A DNA stretch of 64,000 nucleotides from Ianthella basta (lineage: Eukaryota > Porifera > Demospongiae > Verongiida > Ianthellidae). The position numbers and the translations under genes were made by a program. Every line of letters starts with the position of its first letter. Position 1 is the stretch's first letter. Positions 42,100 to 52,639 of the stretch are shown in pieces. Location: positions 8,852,213 through 8,916,212 of the forward strand of contig OZ025871.1 of assembly GCA_964019415.1 (NCBI GenBank), read 5' to 3'. Under the pieces are notes generated by a model, which did not search any database, was not told the DNA's origin, and worked only from the letters and a program-made list of their open reading frames with translations.

Positions 42100-43700
42100 A
42101 CACATCACACAATACATTAGAAACTGGTACAACACAACAAGATCATATGGGGAAATTAGGACTACAGTGAAACTTGTCTAATGAGACCACCTTTGGACCA
42201 GAAATGTCTGACCTTACTAAGCATGCATTCACTGTTACAATACGGTGTGATTGTCACTCCAATCACCAAGGATGTGACAGTCACACCATTTCTTTAGTGT
42301 GACAGTCACACTGATGTCAGTATTAACACTGTTGTTGACACATTTCTGGCTGATTAAGAGAAGCAATTACTCACAGACACAAAGATGAGAATTTACTATG
42401 AATTCTACAAGATCTAAGTCCATAGCTACACCTTGGACACAGCTCAGCCTGATGGTATGGTGTGTGTGCAGTGGGAGGACCTCCTCAAACTAAGTATACA
42501 ACTTTATGTAGTTCAGTGTACCATGAGGTAGTTTGCATCACCCACCAGCTATCCCACGTGGAGGTATGCTGTGTACTATGTACCTATACACAAATCCCCA
42601 AAGCAGTGTACCACATATCTGTAGTGAAATGTACTGTGAAGTGATTAGAACTCCCCACAAAGTGTCCCAATCAATGGCATGTGGTGTCTGTACCCATGCA
42701 GTCTCTTGTGATGGTTGGAGTGAACATCACACTGCAAATGGGTGTGCTCACACTGGCAACCAATCCATACCAAGTTTTGGTGTGAGAATCTCACTCCTTA
42801 TTTCTAACAGTGTGAAGGAGGGGCTGCTTTATGAAGATGTAAAACAATGTGTTGTTACCCTTTGGAACAGGGGAGGCCATGTGGTCTTTATAGACAGGTG
42901 GGTGCTGTATACAGTGCCCTCAATAGACAGGTTCTACAGTATGTTACACTTCATAGTACAAACAGATGAGCATGAAGCAAGCTCCATCCCTGTGATGGGT
43001 TGGACCAGATGACTCACTGCACATGTCGGTGGACGGATCCCTCGTTCTTTGGGTCCACCTCACTAAACGCTCGGCAACGTGTCTGTTTGTCTTCTCTTTG
43101 AACAAGTTGGATGTCACAGTGGGACACACCGCCATCCGTCGCTTAGTCTTCCTGCACGGTGACAACACGATCCAACATCTGCCGTAGACTCCATTTTCTT
43201 GACCACGTGCTCTTTGGCGCCAGCTCACACGAGGACGCTGCTGCCCTTCAGATGAGGAGACCTGCACGAGCACTAACTTAGTCCAAGTGACTTGTACGAC
43301 CTTCTTCTACTTGGCTGGGAAGAATCCTCAAGTTGCTGTCAAGTGCGCCACCATGGCGTGACCACTTGGTGAGGTGAGGGTATGGGGGGAGCTGGGCAGT
43401 GTAGTTAGCTGGAACTTTGTAGTAGCTACTCTCTCTTGTCCTAGCTAGTGATGGAGCCTCGTTTGTAGTCCACTGAATTCAGTTTGTGGAGAGGTAGAAT
43501 GCTGTGGGGCAGTTCTGTTGGCACTGCGGAGCCATGTTGAGATAGTGTTTGTACGTATATGTACTGTAGTGTATGTTACTGTGCCCATTGCTGTTCACTG
43601 TCATTCCTTCACTCTCCTCCCTCCCTTTAGCCAGAGTAGTTTGGTAGCATAGTGGTGGACCCAGCCAGTGGTCCTGGAGGGAGGGGAGGGACTTGGGGAA
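42100..43700. other. Probable intergenic region between divergent genes
   Basis: Lies between the first visible minus-strand exon (42,079) and the plus-strand start (43,706). Contains a short palindromic repeat of TGTGACAGTCACA at about 42,245-42,315. The 43.0-43.3 kb part is richer in CpG and may hold promoters or a 5' exon (a basic minus-strand frame R-K-T-K-R-R-M is not otherwise supported). Confidence 0.4.
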
Positions 43701-43705
43701 GCCCC

Positions 43706-43795
43706 ATGGCAACCAGCACCCCTGCTCCTTGGTACTCTGGAAACAACACTGGTGGATTTGGTGGAGGGAGTGGAATGACCCAAATACAACAGATG
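43706..43795 (+). CDS. Unknown plus-strand gene: first coding exon
   Basis: ATG to donor GTGAGT, 30 codons, ending in phase 0. M-A-T-S-T-P-A-P-W-Y-S-G-N-N-T, then G-G-F-G-G-G-S-G. A low-complexity Gly/Ser/Asn N-terminus with one Trp. The start is chosen because it is the first ATG after a CpG-richer stretch and opens straight into the frame. Confidence 0.55.
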
Positions 43796-44128
43796 GTGAG
43801 TGAGAGAGGAAGTGGTGGGAGGTAAGGAATGAGTGACCAAAATACAACATATGGTTAGTGTAAGGAGTGGTGATAGGGGAAGGGGAAGGAGAAGAGAGAG
43901 AGAAGTAACAACTGAGGAGGAGTGGAGAGAGGGAGAGTGGAAGAGAAGAGCAGGAAGTGGGGATGAAGGGGTGTTTGGAGGTGATCGAGGAGGAGAGCCA
44001 AGTTAGAGTTGTATTGGACAGGGAAGATTGTCATTGTACTGTGCATGCAGTGGTAGTAATGATGTAGTTGGTGTAGGTGCATCTCCACACATGTGTTTAC
44101 CCCGCCCCCACTACTCCTCCCCCTTCAG

Positions 44129-44229
44129 GTTCTGAGCACCATATCGGGCTGCACCCTGGACCAAGGTATCAGCATCTATGAGCTGGTCAAGAAAGTGGGA
44201 CAACACAACTTTGGAGAGAAGAACATCAA
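44129..44229 (+). CDS. Unknown plus-strand gene: exon 2
   Basis: 101 bp after acceptor CCCTTCAG, phase 0 to 2. Reads V-L-S-T-I-S-G-C-T-L-D-Q-G-I-S-I, then E-L-V-K-K-V-G-Q-H-N. Well-formed helical sequence; no family recognised. Confidence 0.6.
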
Positions 44230-44239
44230 GTGAGGGAGC

Positions 44240-44490
44240 GGCTGTATGTGTGTGGGTGGGAGGTGGATGCGTGTGTGTGTATCTTAGTGTGTATCTGGGT
44301 GGTTAGATGCTTGTGCATGTGTTTGTGTGTATATGTGTTTGTACACGTGTATTCGTGTGCGTGTGTTTGTATATACACATGTGTGTGTTTATGTGTGTAC
44401 ATGTGTGTTACAGTGAACATGGGTGTATGTATGCTTCAGTGTGTACATGTGTATGTACACACATCTCTGTGTGTACTAGAGTGTGTACAT
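44240..44490. repeat. Degenerate (GT)n-rich intron
   Basis: GTGTGTATGT-type low complexity directly after the donor of exon 2. Open frames across it are artefacts. Confidence 0.8.
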
Positions 44491-44624
44491 AATCATGTGA
44501 TTTGGTGTGTGCAGGATGTGTGAGATGTGTACCAATTCCTCGTACATCTCTTTAAATGTGGTGTACAAGACATAGTCAGTGATTGAGTAACAGATTTACA
44601 ATTTATGAATTGTTCAACCCTTCC

Positions 44625-44770
44625 CTTCCTCCCCTCCCCTCCCCTCTCCCCCTCCCCTTCCCTTCCTCCCCTCCCATCCCCTCTCCCCCTCCCCTTCCCT
44701 CCCTTCCCCTCCCCTCCCCTCTCCCCTCCTCTCCCCTCTCCCCTCCCCTCCACCTCCATCACTCCTCTGT
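44625..44770. repeat. Polypyrimidine tract before a splice acceptor
   Basis: About 145 bp of (CCCCT)n/(CCCTTCC)n ending at CTGTTCAG, the acceptor of the next exon. Much longer than a normal polypyrimidine tract. Confidence 0.85.
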
Positions 44771-44774
44771 TCAG

Positions 44775-44836
44775 CATCGCAACGTTGTCACGTTCTATGA
44801 CTTTTGGTTTGGCAGATGCAGAACACCCAAGACAGG
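44775..44836 (+). CDS. Unknown plus-strand gene: exon 3 (phase uncertain)
   Basis: Between CTGTTCAG and donor GGTGAGC. From exon 2 (phase 2) it reads I-A-T-L-S-R-S-M-T-F-G-L-A-D-A. In phase 0 it reads H-R-N-V-V-T-F-Y-D-F-W, kinase-like by eye but probably chance. The phase does not connect cleanly to all later exons, so a shorter acceptor inside it is possible. Confidence 0.4.
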
Positions 44837-45215
44837 GTGAGCTCATCACATGACAGTCATGTGACCTACATCTGATGGTCATGTGAAGTCATGTGACTTG
44901 CACCTGACAGTCATGTGACCACCCTCCCCTCACAGCTGGTCCAGTGTATAACCTGTTGAGTTTGAGGTTTGTGTGTAGTTACAGGGACAGCCCAAGACCA
45001 TAAAGTGAGTGGGAATGGCTAGTACACACGTACAGACACACACAGACACACACCTCATACACACAACACACATGCAAACACATTGCACGCACACACACAC
45101 ACACGCACATAAGCACGTCCACTAACACACATACGCTCACTCACACACGCAAACAAACACACACATACAGTGAGAAGCAAGTTACACACTAGTACAGAGT
45201 GTGTGTGTGTGCAGA

Positions 45216-45269
45216 TCTCGTGAAAAGTTAGTAGCGGATGTGTCACGATTTGTGGAGGAGATCAGGTGG
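45216..45269 (+). CDS. Unknown plus-strand gene: internal exon
   Basis: Acceptor GTGTGCAG, donor GTGGGT, phase 2 to 2. S-R-E-K-L-V-A-D-V-S-R-F-V-E-E-I. Helical. Joins the next exon (45,390) in frame. Confidence 0.5.
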
Positions 45270-45389
45270 GTGTCATGTGACGTCATCCTGTGGTTGACAT
45301 GTGATGCAACCGGTCTGTCATCTACTGCCCATATATGGTCATGTGATGCAACCAGTCTGTCGTCTATTGCCCTTATATGGTCATGTGTA

Positions 45390-45447
45390 CAGGAGAGATT
45401 TTGCCATGCGTGAATCTGATGACCCTACTGCTCAGCCCCTAGCAGAG
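45390..45447 (+). CDS. Unknown plus-strand gene: internal exon
   Basis: Acceptor TGTACAG, donor GTGAGC, phase 2 to 2. R-D-F-A-M-R-E-S-D-D-P-T-A-Q-P-L. A plausible next acceptor (AAGTGCAG, about 45,550) continues in frame as V-E-E-D-T-D-K-V-Q-P. Confidence 0.45.
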
Positions 45448-45551
45448 TGAGCCATACCCAGAACTAATGAGTAGGATAATACCCTTTGGTACTGCTTTCT
45501 TCTTTACAGTATGTTGCTTGTCTGGTGCAGTGCAACAAGTGAAGTGCAGAA

Positions 45552-45594
45552 GTAGAGGAGGACACAGACAAAGTACAACCCAGAAGCAAGAAGG
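45552..45594 (+). CDS. Unknown plus-strand gene: internal exon (acidic)
   Basis: Following acceptor GTGCAG, the frame set by the preceding exon gives E-V-E-E-D-T-D-K-V-Q-P-R-S-K-K up to a GGTGAAC donor. The short reading is acidic then basic. A further possible exon lies at 45,722-45,763 (T-V-A-C-E-L-R-C-E-R-E-K-K-T), whose phase is not consistent with this donor. Confidence 0.4.
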
Positions 45595-45954
45595 GTGAAC
45601 ACTTTAGTTTGTCGTTTGTGTCTACATTCTCCTCCATCTCTTATTGTTGTGTACACTTGTCACACTGTTCCTCCCATCCCCTCACCTCCTCACTTCTCCA
45701 TCACTGTCTGGTAGGTTCAGACTGTGGCCTGTGAGCTGCGTTGCGAGAGAGAGAAGAAAACGGTGAGTATCTAACACACCTATTTCACTTCCTGCAGCTC
45801 TCACTGGGTATCTATCATGTGTTGTGTGTATGCATGTCTGTGACTTACGTAGTGTGTGTGTCTGTGTCTGTCAACTCTACCAATATTTACACTTCTACGT
45901 AGCTTGTATAGTGAGGTAGAGCCTATTTGGTATTTACACCCAAACCCACCAAGT

Positions 45955-46055
45955 GGACTGGACTGATGTCCTCTTTCCCTCCCTCCCCTCCCTTCCACCT
46001 CGCCCTCTCCCTCCCCCTCCCCCTCTCCCCTCTCCTCCCCCTCCCCTCCCCTCTG
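45955..46055. repeat. Polypyrimidine tract before an exon
   Basis: About 100 bp of CCCTCC/CTCCCC repeats immediately before the next coding segment, like that at 44,625-44,770. Confidence 0.8.
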
Positions 46056-46091
46056 CTCCACATTCATATCCTGTTCGCTGACAAACTCAAG

Positions 46092-46173
46092 AGGAACCTC
46101 ACAACAGAGCTAAAGGAAGGAGACCTCCCAGAGCGGCTGACCAAGGACTTAGTCACTAATGAGCTTGTTAATG
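46092..46173 (+). CDS. Unknown plus-strand gene: penultimate exon
   Basis: After an acceptor at about ACTCAAG it reads R-N-L-T-T-E-L-K-E-G-D-L-P-E-R-L, then T-K-D-L-V-T-N-E-L-V-N-D, to donor GTGGGT in phase 0. A possible longer 5' end includes A-D-K-L-K. Amphipathic coiled-coil character. The final exon continues in phase 0. Confidence 0.5.
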
Positions 46174-46573
46174 ATGTGGGTGGGGCAAGAGTAGGGCGGG
46201 ACAGGAGGTGGGTGGGGCTGAAGTAGGGTGGAGCAAAGGTGGGTGGGGCTGACGACGGGGCAGGAGGTGGGTGTGGCTGAGTAGGGCGGGGCAGGAGATG
46301 GACCTACCAGCACTGCGTCATGCCATTACTGACGTGGAAAAAGGCACTGGTGTTTCTGCTGTTTACTGATTATTATTGCAAAAGAGTGGTGCATGTATAT
46401 AGGAAAGGGAGTGTCATGTGACAGTCACATGATAGTCACATGACAGCCATTTATTGAATATCACTGACCCTCCTCGGTCTCCAGTTACACTCATACATGT
46501 GTAACATATGGGATGTTGTGTACATATAAATATACATAGTTAAAATGACCACTCCCACCTGCCCCTCCCCTTC

Positions 46574-46623
46574 AGAATGACTTGGAAGAGGTGTCCAGTA
46601 AAATTGCTGAGCGTGTCTCCTAG
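46574..46623 (+). CDS. Unknown plus-strand gene: last exon
   Basis: Acceptor CCCTTCAG, then N-D-L-E-E-V-S-S-K-I-A-E-R-V-S and TAG. Phase 0 agrees with the preceding exon. The predicted protein would be ~200 residues with a low-complexity N-terminus and helical remainder. No name can be given from the sequence. Confidence 0.55.
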
Positions 46624-47552
46624 CTCCGCCCCCTCTCTCCTAGCCCCGCCCCCTTTCTCTCCAGTGCAGGCTCATACATCAACACACTTGGCAACATTGA
46701 TTTTACTTTGATTGATTTTGTTTGTAATATTCTATTCCTCCTGATGCTATAAACATGTGTGTGTGCAGTTCAAACTGTTATCATGTGATTATGGGCTCAA
46801 TTATCGGATAAGCCCCTCTCTTCTGGTGTTGTGAAACCAGAAGACACGGTAACCTCATTACTGCTAGTCTCACTAGTCTCATTCCCAGCCCCCCTTTCGG
46901 GCCATTGCAAAATGGTGGCCAGAAGCAGGCTGGGGACGAGACTACATTACTGCTACTGCTAAACAGCACTGCGGCCAAGAGAGTGTTGGATACACATCCA
47001 GGCATTTCCAGCAAGGTCTCAACACTAGCTAGCTGTGTTCCCTGAGAGTCAGCCATCCCTTTTATTACCACCGGCCAGCCACTGTGCAAGCTCCAGTTTG
47101 TTCCACAGTCCATTTCACATTCGTCTGGTATAATGATATAATATTTCATGTGATTGTACATGTGATCGATCATATGACTTTGTGTACATGTGCTTTTAAT
47201 TACATGCACCATTGCCACCACCCATTGCCCAGTTGATCGAGGCTACAGGCACATGCACAATTGCATAATATAGACTACATAGCTATATATATAGCTAGCA
47301 CAGTCAGATCAATGTGTGTTGTTTGTAATTATATATTGTAATTACAAGAGTAGATACAGGATATATATAATTTTAGAATGCAGTAATTAATATGACTGAT
47401 AGTCATTATGTCAGCACTTTCAATGGAATGCATAATCTATACTGTACATTATAGAGGAAAATGCATATAATAATTCTGATCAACTGAAAGTTGTTACAAC
47501 TGCTGAGTCATTGCTAGCTCTTCTCTCCTGTCCAAGTGTGCTCACCACTCCC
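46624..47552. other. Convergent 3' ends, intergenic
   Basis: Between the plus-strand gene stop and the 3' end of NLR gene 2. A 46,862-46,944 hairpin (GTCTCATTCCCAGCC ... GGCTGGGGACGAGAC) resembles short interspersed repeats. The minus-strand frame 46,900-47,130 (M-D-C-G-T-N-W-S-L-H-S-G-W-P) has no clear splice borders. Confidence 0.4.
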
Positions 47553-47594
47553 TCACCCTCTGCTACAGTAGAGTGCAGCTTGGACAATATACTT
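47553..47594 (-). CDS. NLR gene 2: probable terminal exon
   Basis: Acceptor CATACAG, then K-Y-I-V-Q-A-A-L-Y-C-S-R-G and TGA. Phase 0, agreeing with the phase-0 reading of the preceding segment. A GTGAGG at the stop could instead be a donor. Confidence 0.4.
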   Translation of the reverse strand, partial: KYIVQAALYCSRG

Positions 47595-47733
47595 CTGTAT
47601 GGATAGGTAAAGAGACACAACACAGAGAGGTGATGTAGGTGGTGATGGGTAGTTGTGTAAGACTAGCTAGGGCAGTCTCAAATGTGACAGTGATTGGCAT
47701 ACAAGATGGAGTCCAATGTACACTTGAACACAC

Positions 47734-47817
47734 CTGGAGGTTGGTGTTGATGGGGTGGTGGGGGTTGACCTGCAGCTGTTCCCACTTCAAGTGATTGGTG
47801 GATAGTGGGAGGACGTC
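47734..47817 (-). CDS. NLR gene 2: C-terminal exon
   Basis: 84 bp, acceptor CTATCAG, donor GTGTGT. In phase 0: D-V-L-P-L-S-T-N-H-L-K-W-E-Q-L-Q, protein-like. The preceding exon appears to leave in phase 1, which would give a Pro-rich reading instead, so one border is uncertain. Confidence 0.4.
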
Positions 47818-48041
47818 CTGATAGAGGAGGAATCAGAGAACATGTCAATCAGGAGTATATGTAGACACACAACATGAGCACCATGACAACTGGCAACATA
47901 CACCAGACAATACACAGCACGTACAGTAGACACACCAGTGCCTGTAACAAGTGCTGAGTGCAGTACACGTATAATTATACTATTCAACATTACTGCCACG
48001 ACAATGACAATGTGCACACAAACAGAACTGTCAATACTCAC

Positions 48042-48255
48042 TTGATGGAGAGAGGTGGATGCTGGGGTAGGTGTTACCATACTTAGTGTAGTCCCCTGTT
48101 GTGAACATGTCTCTCTCATCAGGTGGTAGTCTTGATAGCATGTCCCAGAGTAGGTGTTTCCTCCTATCCCAGTCGAACAGTACAAACTCTGCTATGTTGT
48201 GCTGCTTTAAAAGACCTTTCAATACTGACATTCCAAATCTCAGTAAGTCTGGCAC
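48042..48255 (-). CDS. NLR gene 2: C-terminal domain exon
   Basis: 214 bp, acceptor GATTGTTAG, donor GTGAGT, entered in phase 0. Reads V-P-D-L-L-R-F-G-M-S-V-L-K-G-L-L-K, then W-D-R-R-K-H-L-L-W-D-M-L-S-R-L-P and D-E-R-D-M-F. Helical, basic then acidic. Continues the NLR after its LRR exons. No domain name assigned. Confidence 0.5.
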
Positions 48256-48474
48256 CTAACAATCAAGGGAGGAGCAATGTACGTAAGTCCAATGTGAATG
48301 GACACAAAACATAAAGCAAATTGATCCAAAACAAATGCACACACACTACACTAACCCTCTACTGTGTATGTACCAGTGTCTGGTCCCCCTCTGCACAATG
48401 CCTTCCTCTGCCCCTCCCTCCATTCCCTTCACTTACCATTTCCTTCCCTCCTCCTCCGACTCTCATCCACACAA

Positions 48475-48479
<5 letters not shown>

Positions 48480-48535
<56 letters not shown>
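48480..48535. repeat. (CA)n microsatellite
   Basis: Pure CA in an NLR-2 intron. A CATG/CACG-rich low-complexity run follows at 48,690-48,780. Confidence 0.95.
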
Positions 48536-48536
<1 letters not shown>

Positions 48537-48809
48537 CCACAGTGCACACTTTTGGTGTATAGTTTTGTCCAAGAACACTAACCAGGTTGACCAATGAAAC
48601 ATGACATTTGGCTTAGCTAGCGCTTTGGAGAAACCTCCATGACTACATACATATATTTCTCTGCCTTCCCGTCCCCCTCATTTCCACACACACACACACA
48701 CGCACGTACACACATGCATGCATGCACGCACGCACGCACGCAGCACACACGCACACATGTATGCACGCATGAATGCATGCAACTAGTCATCCAAGTCACT
48801 TAAACTTAC

Positions 48810-48908
48810 ATCATAATTCATTCCCAGCACCAACTTCTTCAGTCTACTCATCACTGCGAGAGCCTGTTCCATTTCATTCAACTTAAGTTTCTCTTCTCTC
48901 GCTCCATC
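48810..48908 (-). CDS. NLR gene 2: leucine-rich exon
   Basis: 99 bp, phase 0 to 0, acceptor TTCATGCAG, donor GTAAGT. D-G-A-R-E-E-K-L-K-L-N-E-M-E-Q-A-L, then S-R-L-K-K-L-V-L-G-M-N. The last part is a typical LRR. No counterpart is seen in the first 3 kb of the window, so gene 1's copy should lie further left. Confidence 0.65.
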
Positions 48909-48959
48909 CTGCATGAAGAAGCAACTCTGGTCAGAAACACACCAACAAAGTGCATGGCA

Positions 48960-49160
48960 TAGTGCATCGGAGATATAGCTAGCCACCCTCCATCATGACT
49001 CATTTGTCGGGCTAATGTTCAGGAAGGAGGTAGAAAGCCAGGTTAAGTCTGAATTGTGTCAACCATGCAAAGTGCATTGTGGGTGATATAGCTATAGGCA
49101 CACTTTATCATGACTCATTTGTCTGGCTGAGTGAATTGTGTTAACCATGAAAGGCAGTGC
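48960..49160. repeat. Tandem duplication, unit ~115 bp
   Basis: ATCATGACTCATTTGTC(G/T)GGCT and AATTGTGT(C/T)AACCATG each occur twice at the same spacing. Intronic. Confidence 0.55.
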
Positions 49161-49537
49161 ATATCCCCGGCCTGCAGGATTGGTGCACAGGGCCTGGGCC
49201 ACACTGTGCAAATGACATAAAATGGCCGAAGCATACCAGCCATGTATGGCTCAGAACAGTGATACAGCACAAAGTGGTTGTTTTGAGCACAAGGGTGGGG
49301 ACTGCTGACAGTGAAAAGCTCCTAATTCACAAGGCACCCATGCGGCACATGCATACTTGAGGCATTGACCCAATACACATGTACAAACCCACTGTGGCTT
49401 CAGCATCAAGACAACTTGCTTTACTTTAGTTTTCAGCTGGACAAAAACATCCATTATCAAACACTCTTGAACAGTGATTGGTGTATACAAAAGACTAGTG
49501 CATCCCAAGCCACACTGTACATGTGCACGCACTGTAC

Positions 49538-49662
49538 CTCTTGTGGGGGATGGATGAAATGACAATTCAGTTCTTTCACTTCATTAAAGTACGACAACAA
49601 GTTTATGAAGACATCTACTGGAACACCCAACAGTGTAAGATGTTCTACACTTCCTTGATCAC
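49538..49662 (-). CDS. NLR gene 2: leucine-rich exon
   Basis: 125 bp, phase 1 to 0 (acceptor CCTACAG, donor GTACAG). G-D-Q-G-S-V-E-H-L-T-L-L-G-V-P, then E-V-K-E-L-N-C. Orthologous in position to 3087-3211. Confidence 0.75.
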
Positions 49663-50179
49663 CTGTAGGCACTGGGTAATAAAAGAGGTGGAGAGATAAA
49701 CATGTATATACCATACTTACATAATTTATACATACTTAACTTTACACAGATCCTGATGCCATGGTAATGGGCGTCTAAATACAGCATCTGAATGCAATAG
49801 AAGTACAGCTAGCATTTTGCGCAGGCATCCAAAAACCATAGATGCACATGTGGGCACTTCGCAGGGTCAGTGACCATTGCTTCTAAACCCCATAGATGCA
49901 CTGTTAGTCTAGTTCACTAGACCCTTTAGCACCCACGAAGTGCCCGCAAGTGGGCACATGCACACTCATGGTTGTTTGACTTGCATGTTTCGTTGTGAAG
50001 CAGGAAAGAGCGACAATACAGCTACAAGTGCAGTGCAGAGAAGGAACTGACCGCCAGTTGCCGTGCATGGAACAGGCTTTGATTTAACTATTGCATAGAC
50101 GTCCTGACTATTGCTTGTTACACACTATACACTACATCCAACTGAGTCACACAATATGCGACTGACATAACCAGCTTAC

Positions 50180-50384
50180 CATCATCAGGACAATACCAGG
50201 ACTGTGGGTTAAAGGACAGGTCCACTTCCAATAACGATTTGTTTCTTCTGATTCCAAGGAGAAGGTGACGACAGAACTGCTTGGGTAGAGTCACACCATG
50301 ACCACCACTCAATGTCAGCTTGTTCATGGCCTTGTTTCCTGAGAGTGACCTTTCCATCTCCATCAGGACCTCATGGTCCATTGC
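50180..50384 (-). CDS. NLR gene 2: leucine-rich exon
   Basis: 205 bp, phase 0 to 1 (acceptor TTCTACAG, donor GTAAGC). M-D-H-E-V-L-M-E-M-E-R-S-L, then M-N-K-L-T-L-S-G, L-L-E-V-D-L-S-F-N-P. Position, length and phases equal those of 3379-3583. Confidence 0.8.
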
Positions 50385-50759
50385 CTGTAGAATAAGACAT
50401 CAACATAGTCCATCATGCAGTGGGATGAGGACAAACACCATTTCATACTGTCACTACTGTTTGCTATCAGTGGACAATATTTAAGCTATCATATACTACA
50501 CTGAGGGATGTATTAGGGGATATTTCCCAAGGTTGAAGGCTGAGGAATACAGTACATAGCATAAATATGTAGTACAAATGAGTGTGCTTCCTGTTGCCAT
50601 GGCTGTTTCTATGGTAATGGTATAGGTATACATATATGTATACATATCTGTATACATCTGCTACAGTGACCTACTCCCAAAATGTGAGGTGACTTTACAC
50701 ATGTACAAATGCGGTGAAGTTTGGATGCAATCCTCATTACATCTCACACTGACACTTAC

Positions 50760-50884
50760 CTCACATTCTTGTATGTCCACACACTCAACCTCAGTCACAT
50801 GTTGTAGACACAGCAACTTCACTACTGTATTGAGGGAAGGTTTGCTCAAGTACACTTTGCCAAAGTGTCCTTTGAAGGCACCAT
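50760..50884 (-). CDS. NLR gene 2: leucine-rich exon
   Basis: 125 bp, phase 1 to 0 (acceptor CTATCACAG, donor GTAAGT). D-G-A-F-K-G-H-F-G-K-V-Y-L, then V-V-K-L-L-C-L-Q-H-V. Paralogue of 9296-9420, equal length. Confidence 0.78.
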
Positions 50885-51345
50885 CTGTGATAGGCAAACG
50901 TAACAACATGTCATGCACTCAATGAACTCTAAACATGGCAGACACATGCTATACTTAATATAATGACATTCATTGCCCACCATCCACCACAACAGTGGCT
51001 AGTGGTACACAGTGTCAGAGCTACTCATGTAGCCTAAGAGCTCCAAACACCAACACCATCTGTGAATCTTATCATAATAAAATAAATGTAATGCACAAAG
51101 CTTTGTTACCTAATTGTTCCTTCAGTTTTGGATGAATGATCAAGAAACGTGGTAGGAATACAAAGAGGCATAGCGAGAGTAATTTGGTCGAGCCGAAATT
51201 TGGTTTAAAGTCATTCCATAAGAGTTCTTGCCACTTTTACAGCCGTCGCCATATCTAAGAGATAGGGAAAAGACTGCGTTTCGTTGTCCAGAAACTCCTC
51301 CTTCAACTTTTCACCAATCTTCACTAAACTTAGAAGAGTACTTAA

Positions 51346-52635
51346 AGTGCCACTGAAGCGAAATTTTTTATTTCATTTTCAAGTAGTACAAACCTTCCTA
51401 AGACAAACTGCCTATCCTTTGTGTTGACGAAAATGGCTCCTTCATACCGTTTTTGACGATTTACGCTTGCTACCCAGCACCAAAAACTGGCCACCATTCT
51501 TGCGCAATAATCGTGACGTCAGAAAACGTCATTGGGTTTGCAAATGGAAACATTTTACATTGTCAAGATATTGCTGAAAAAGTTGTCAAGCATGGTGTAA
51601 GGTACTGCGTAGTCAGTGGGCCGAATAAAGTTAGCTGCAAGAACACCAGCTATACCCCTGGCATTTCAATGTGCCACTTCCCAAAAGATGTCCGTTTACG
51701 GAGACTGTGGACTCAATTCGTCCGGCGTCATAGGGCCACCTTCGAATCGGAATACTCTGCTCTCTGTTCCGCACATTTCGAGCCAACTTGCTTCCAGCGC
51801 AAGCTATCTTTGGGAGATGAAGCAGCCAATAACACGCCTCGTACCCTTCTGAAGCAGGGATCCGTGCCGAACGTCGACACAGTAGCTCCACCGACAGAAG
51901 ACCAGCTACCTTATACGGATCGCGACCAGAGAGGAGAACGAAGACACACAAAGCAGGTGAGACACAGTGGCAGCCACTCCCACATGTAATAATGACACAG
52001 TGATGTCTTGGCTCTTTCGTATCTGTTCCGCAGGATTCCTGGAGAGAGCCCATCTGCGTCGAGTTCGTCTTGGTTTCCGTGGTATCTTTCCCGGTCAATG
52101 GTTCGTCTTGATAGGGTCTAACGAGCGACGAGTACTCGGCAAGATCTTCTTCACACAACTCTCCATCAGATATATATAACAGAGGAAGAGGAGGAAACAA
52201 CGCTTTCTTCAGCCATAGAGCCCAGAATCCCACGTTGCGCTATGTGCTTCAACATAGCTACACACTTCGGCAGTTTGCACACCAGTAGCGTCACTAAACG
52301 AAGGCCTACGAAGCCGAAACACTCTAGAGTCCGTTGTGATGGGTTATGCTATGTACCTGCCCAATATCAAGTCGCCTCGAGGTTCCACGATTGAACAACG
52401 ATGCAATGAGCTTCCATGATAATACATTGTAAATATACACACCGGGGACCTTTGCAAACCCAGTGACGTCACGGGGGTGTGGCACTGTCGCCAGTTTTTG
52501 GTGCTGGGTAGCAAGCGTAATTCGTCAGAAACGGTATGAAGGAGCCATTTTCGTCAACACAAAGGATAGGCAGTTTGTCCTAGGAAGGTTTGTACTACTT
52601 AAAAATGAAATAAAAAATTTCGCTTCAGTGGCACT
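51346..52635 (+). mobile_element. TTAA-flanked element with ~150 bp inverted repeats and a THAP ORF
   Basis: The ends AGTGCCACTGAAGCGAAATT ... and reverse complement are flanked by TTAA at 51,342-51,345 and 52,636-52,639. The inverted repeats extend about 150 bp each with few mismatches. Inserted in the NLR-2 intron between the LRR exon and the linker exon; absent from the equivalent NLR-1 intron. Confidence 0.8.
51453..51989 (+). CDS. THAP-domain protein of the TTAA element
   Basis: 178 codons. The THAP zinc finger (C2CH) is visible: R-Y-C-V-V, C-K-N-T, M-C-H-F-P-K-D-V-R-L-R-R-L-W, then Y-S-A-L-C-S-A-H-F-E-P-T-C-F. THAP domains bind DNA and occur in P-element-type transposases and host proteins. 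The ORF starts inside the left inverted repeat and no catalytic DDE region follows before the right repeat, so this is a THAP-only derivative or internally deleted element. The start is uncertain; the domain itself begins near residue 50. Confidence 0.7.
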   Translation: MTIYACYPAPKTGHHSCAIIVTSENVIGFANGNILHCQDIAEKVVKHGVRYCVVSGPNKVSCKNTSYTPGISMCHFPKDVRLRRLWTQFVRRHRATFESEYSALCSAHFEPTCFQRKLSLGDEAANNTPRTLLKQGSVPNVDTVAPPTEDQLPYTDRDQRGERRHTKQVRHSGSHSHM

Positions 52636-52639
52636 TTAA

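Noticed and set aside
44775-44836. Kinase-like reading H-R-N-V-V-T-F-Y-D-F-W
   Set aside because: Only 62 bp. The phase inherited from the preceding exon gives another frame, and no other kinase subdomain is found nearby.
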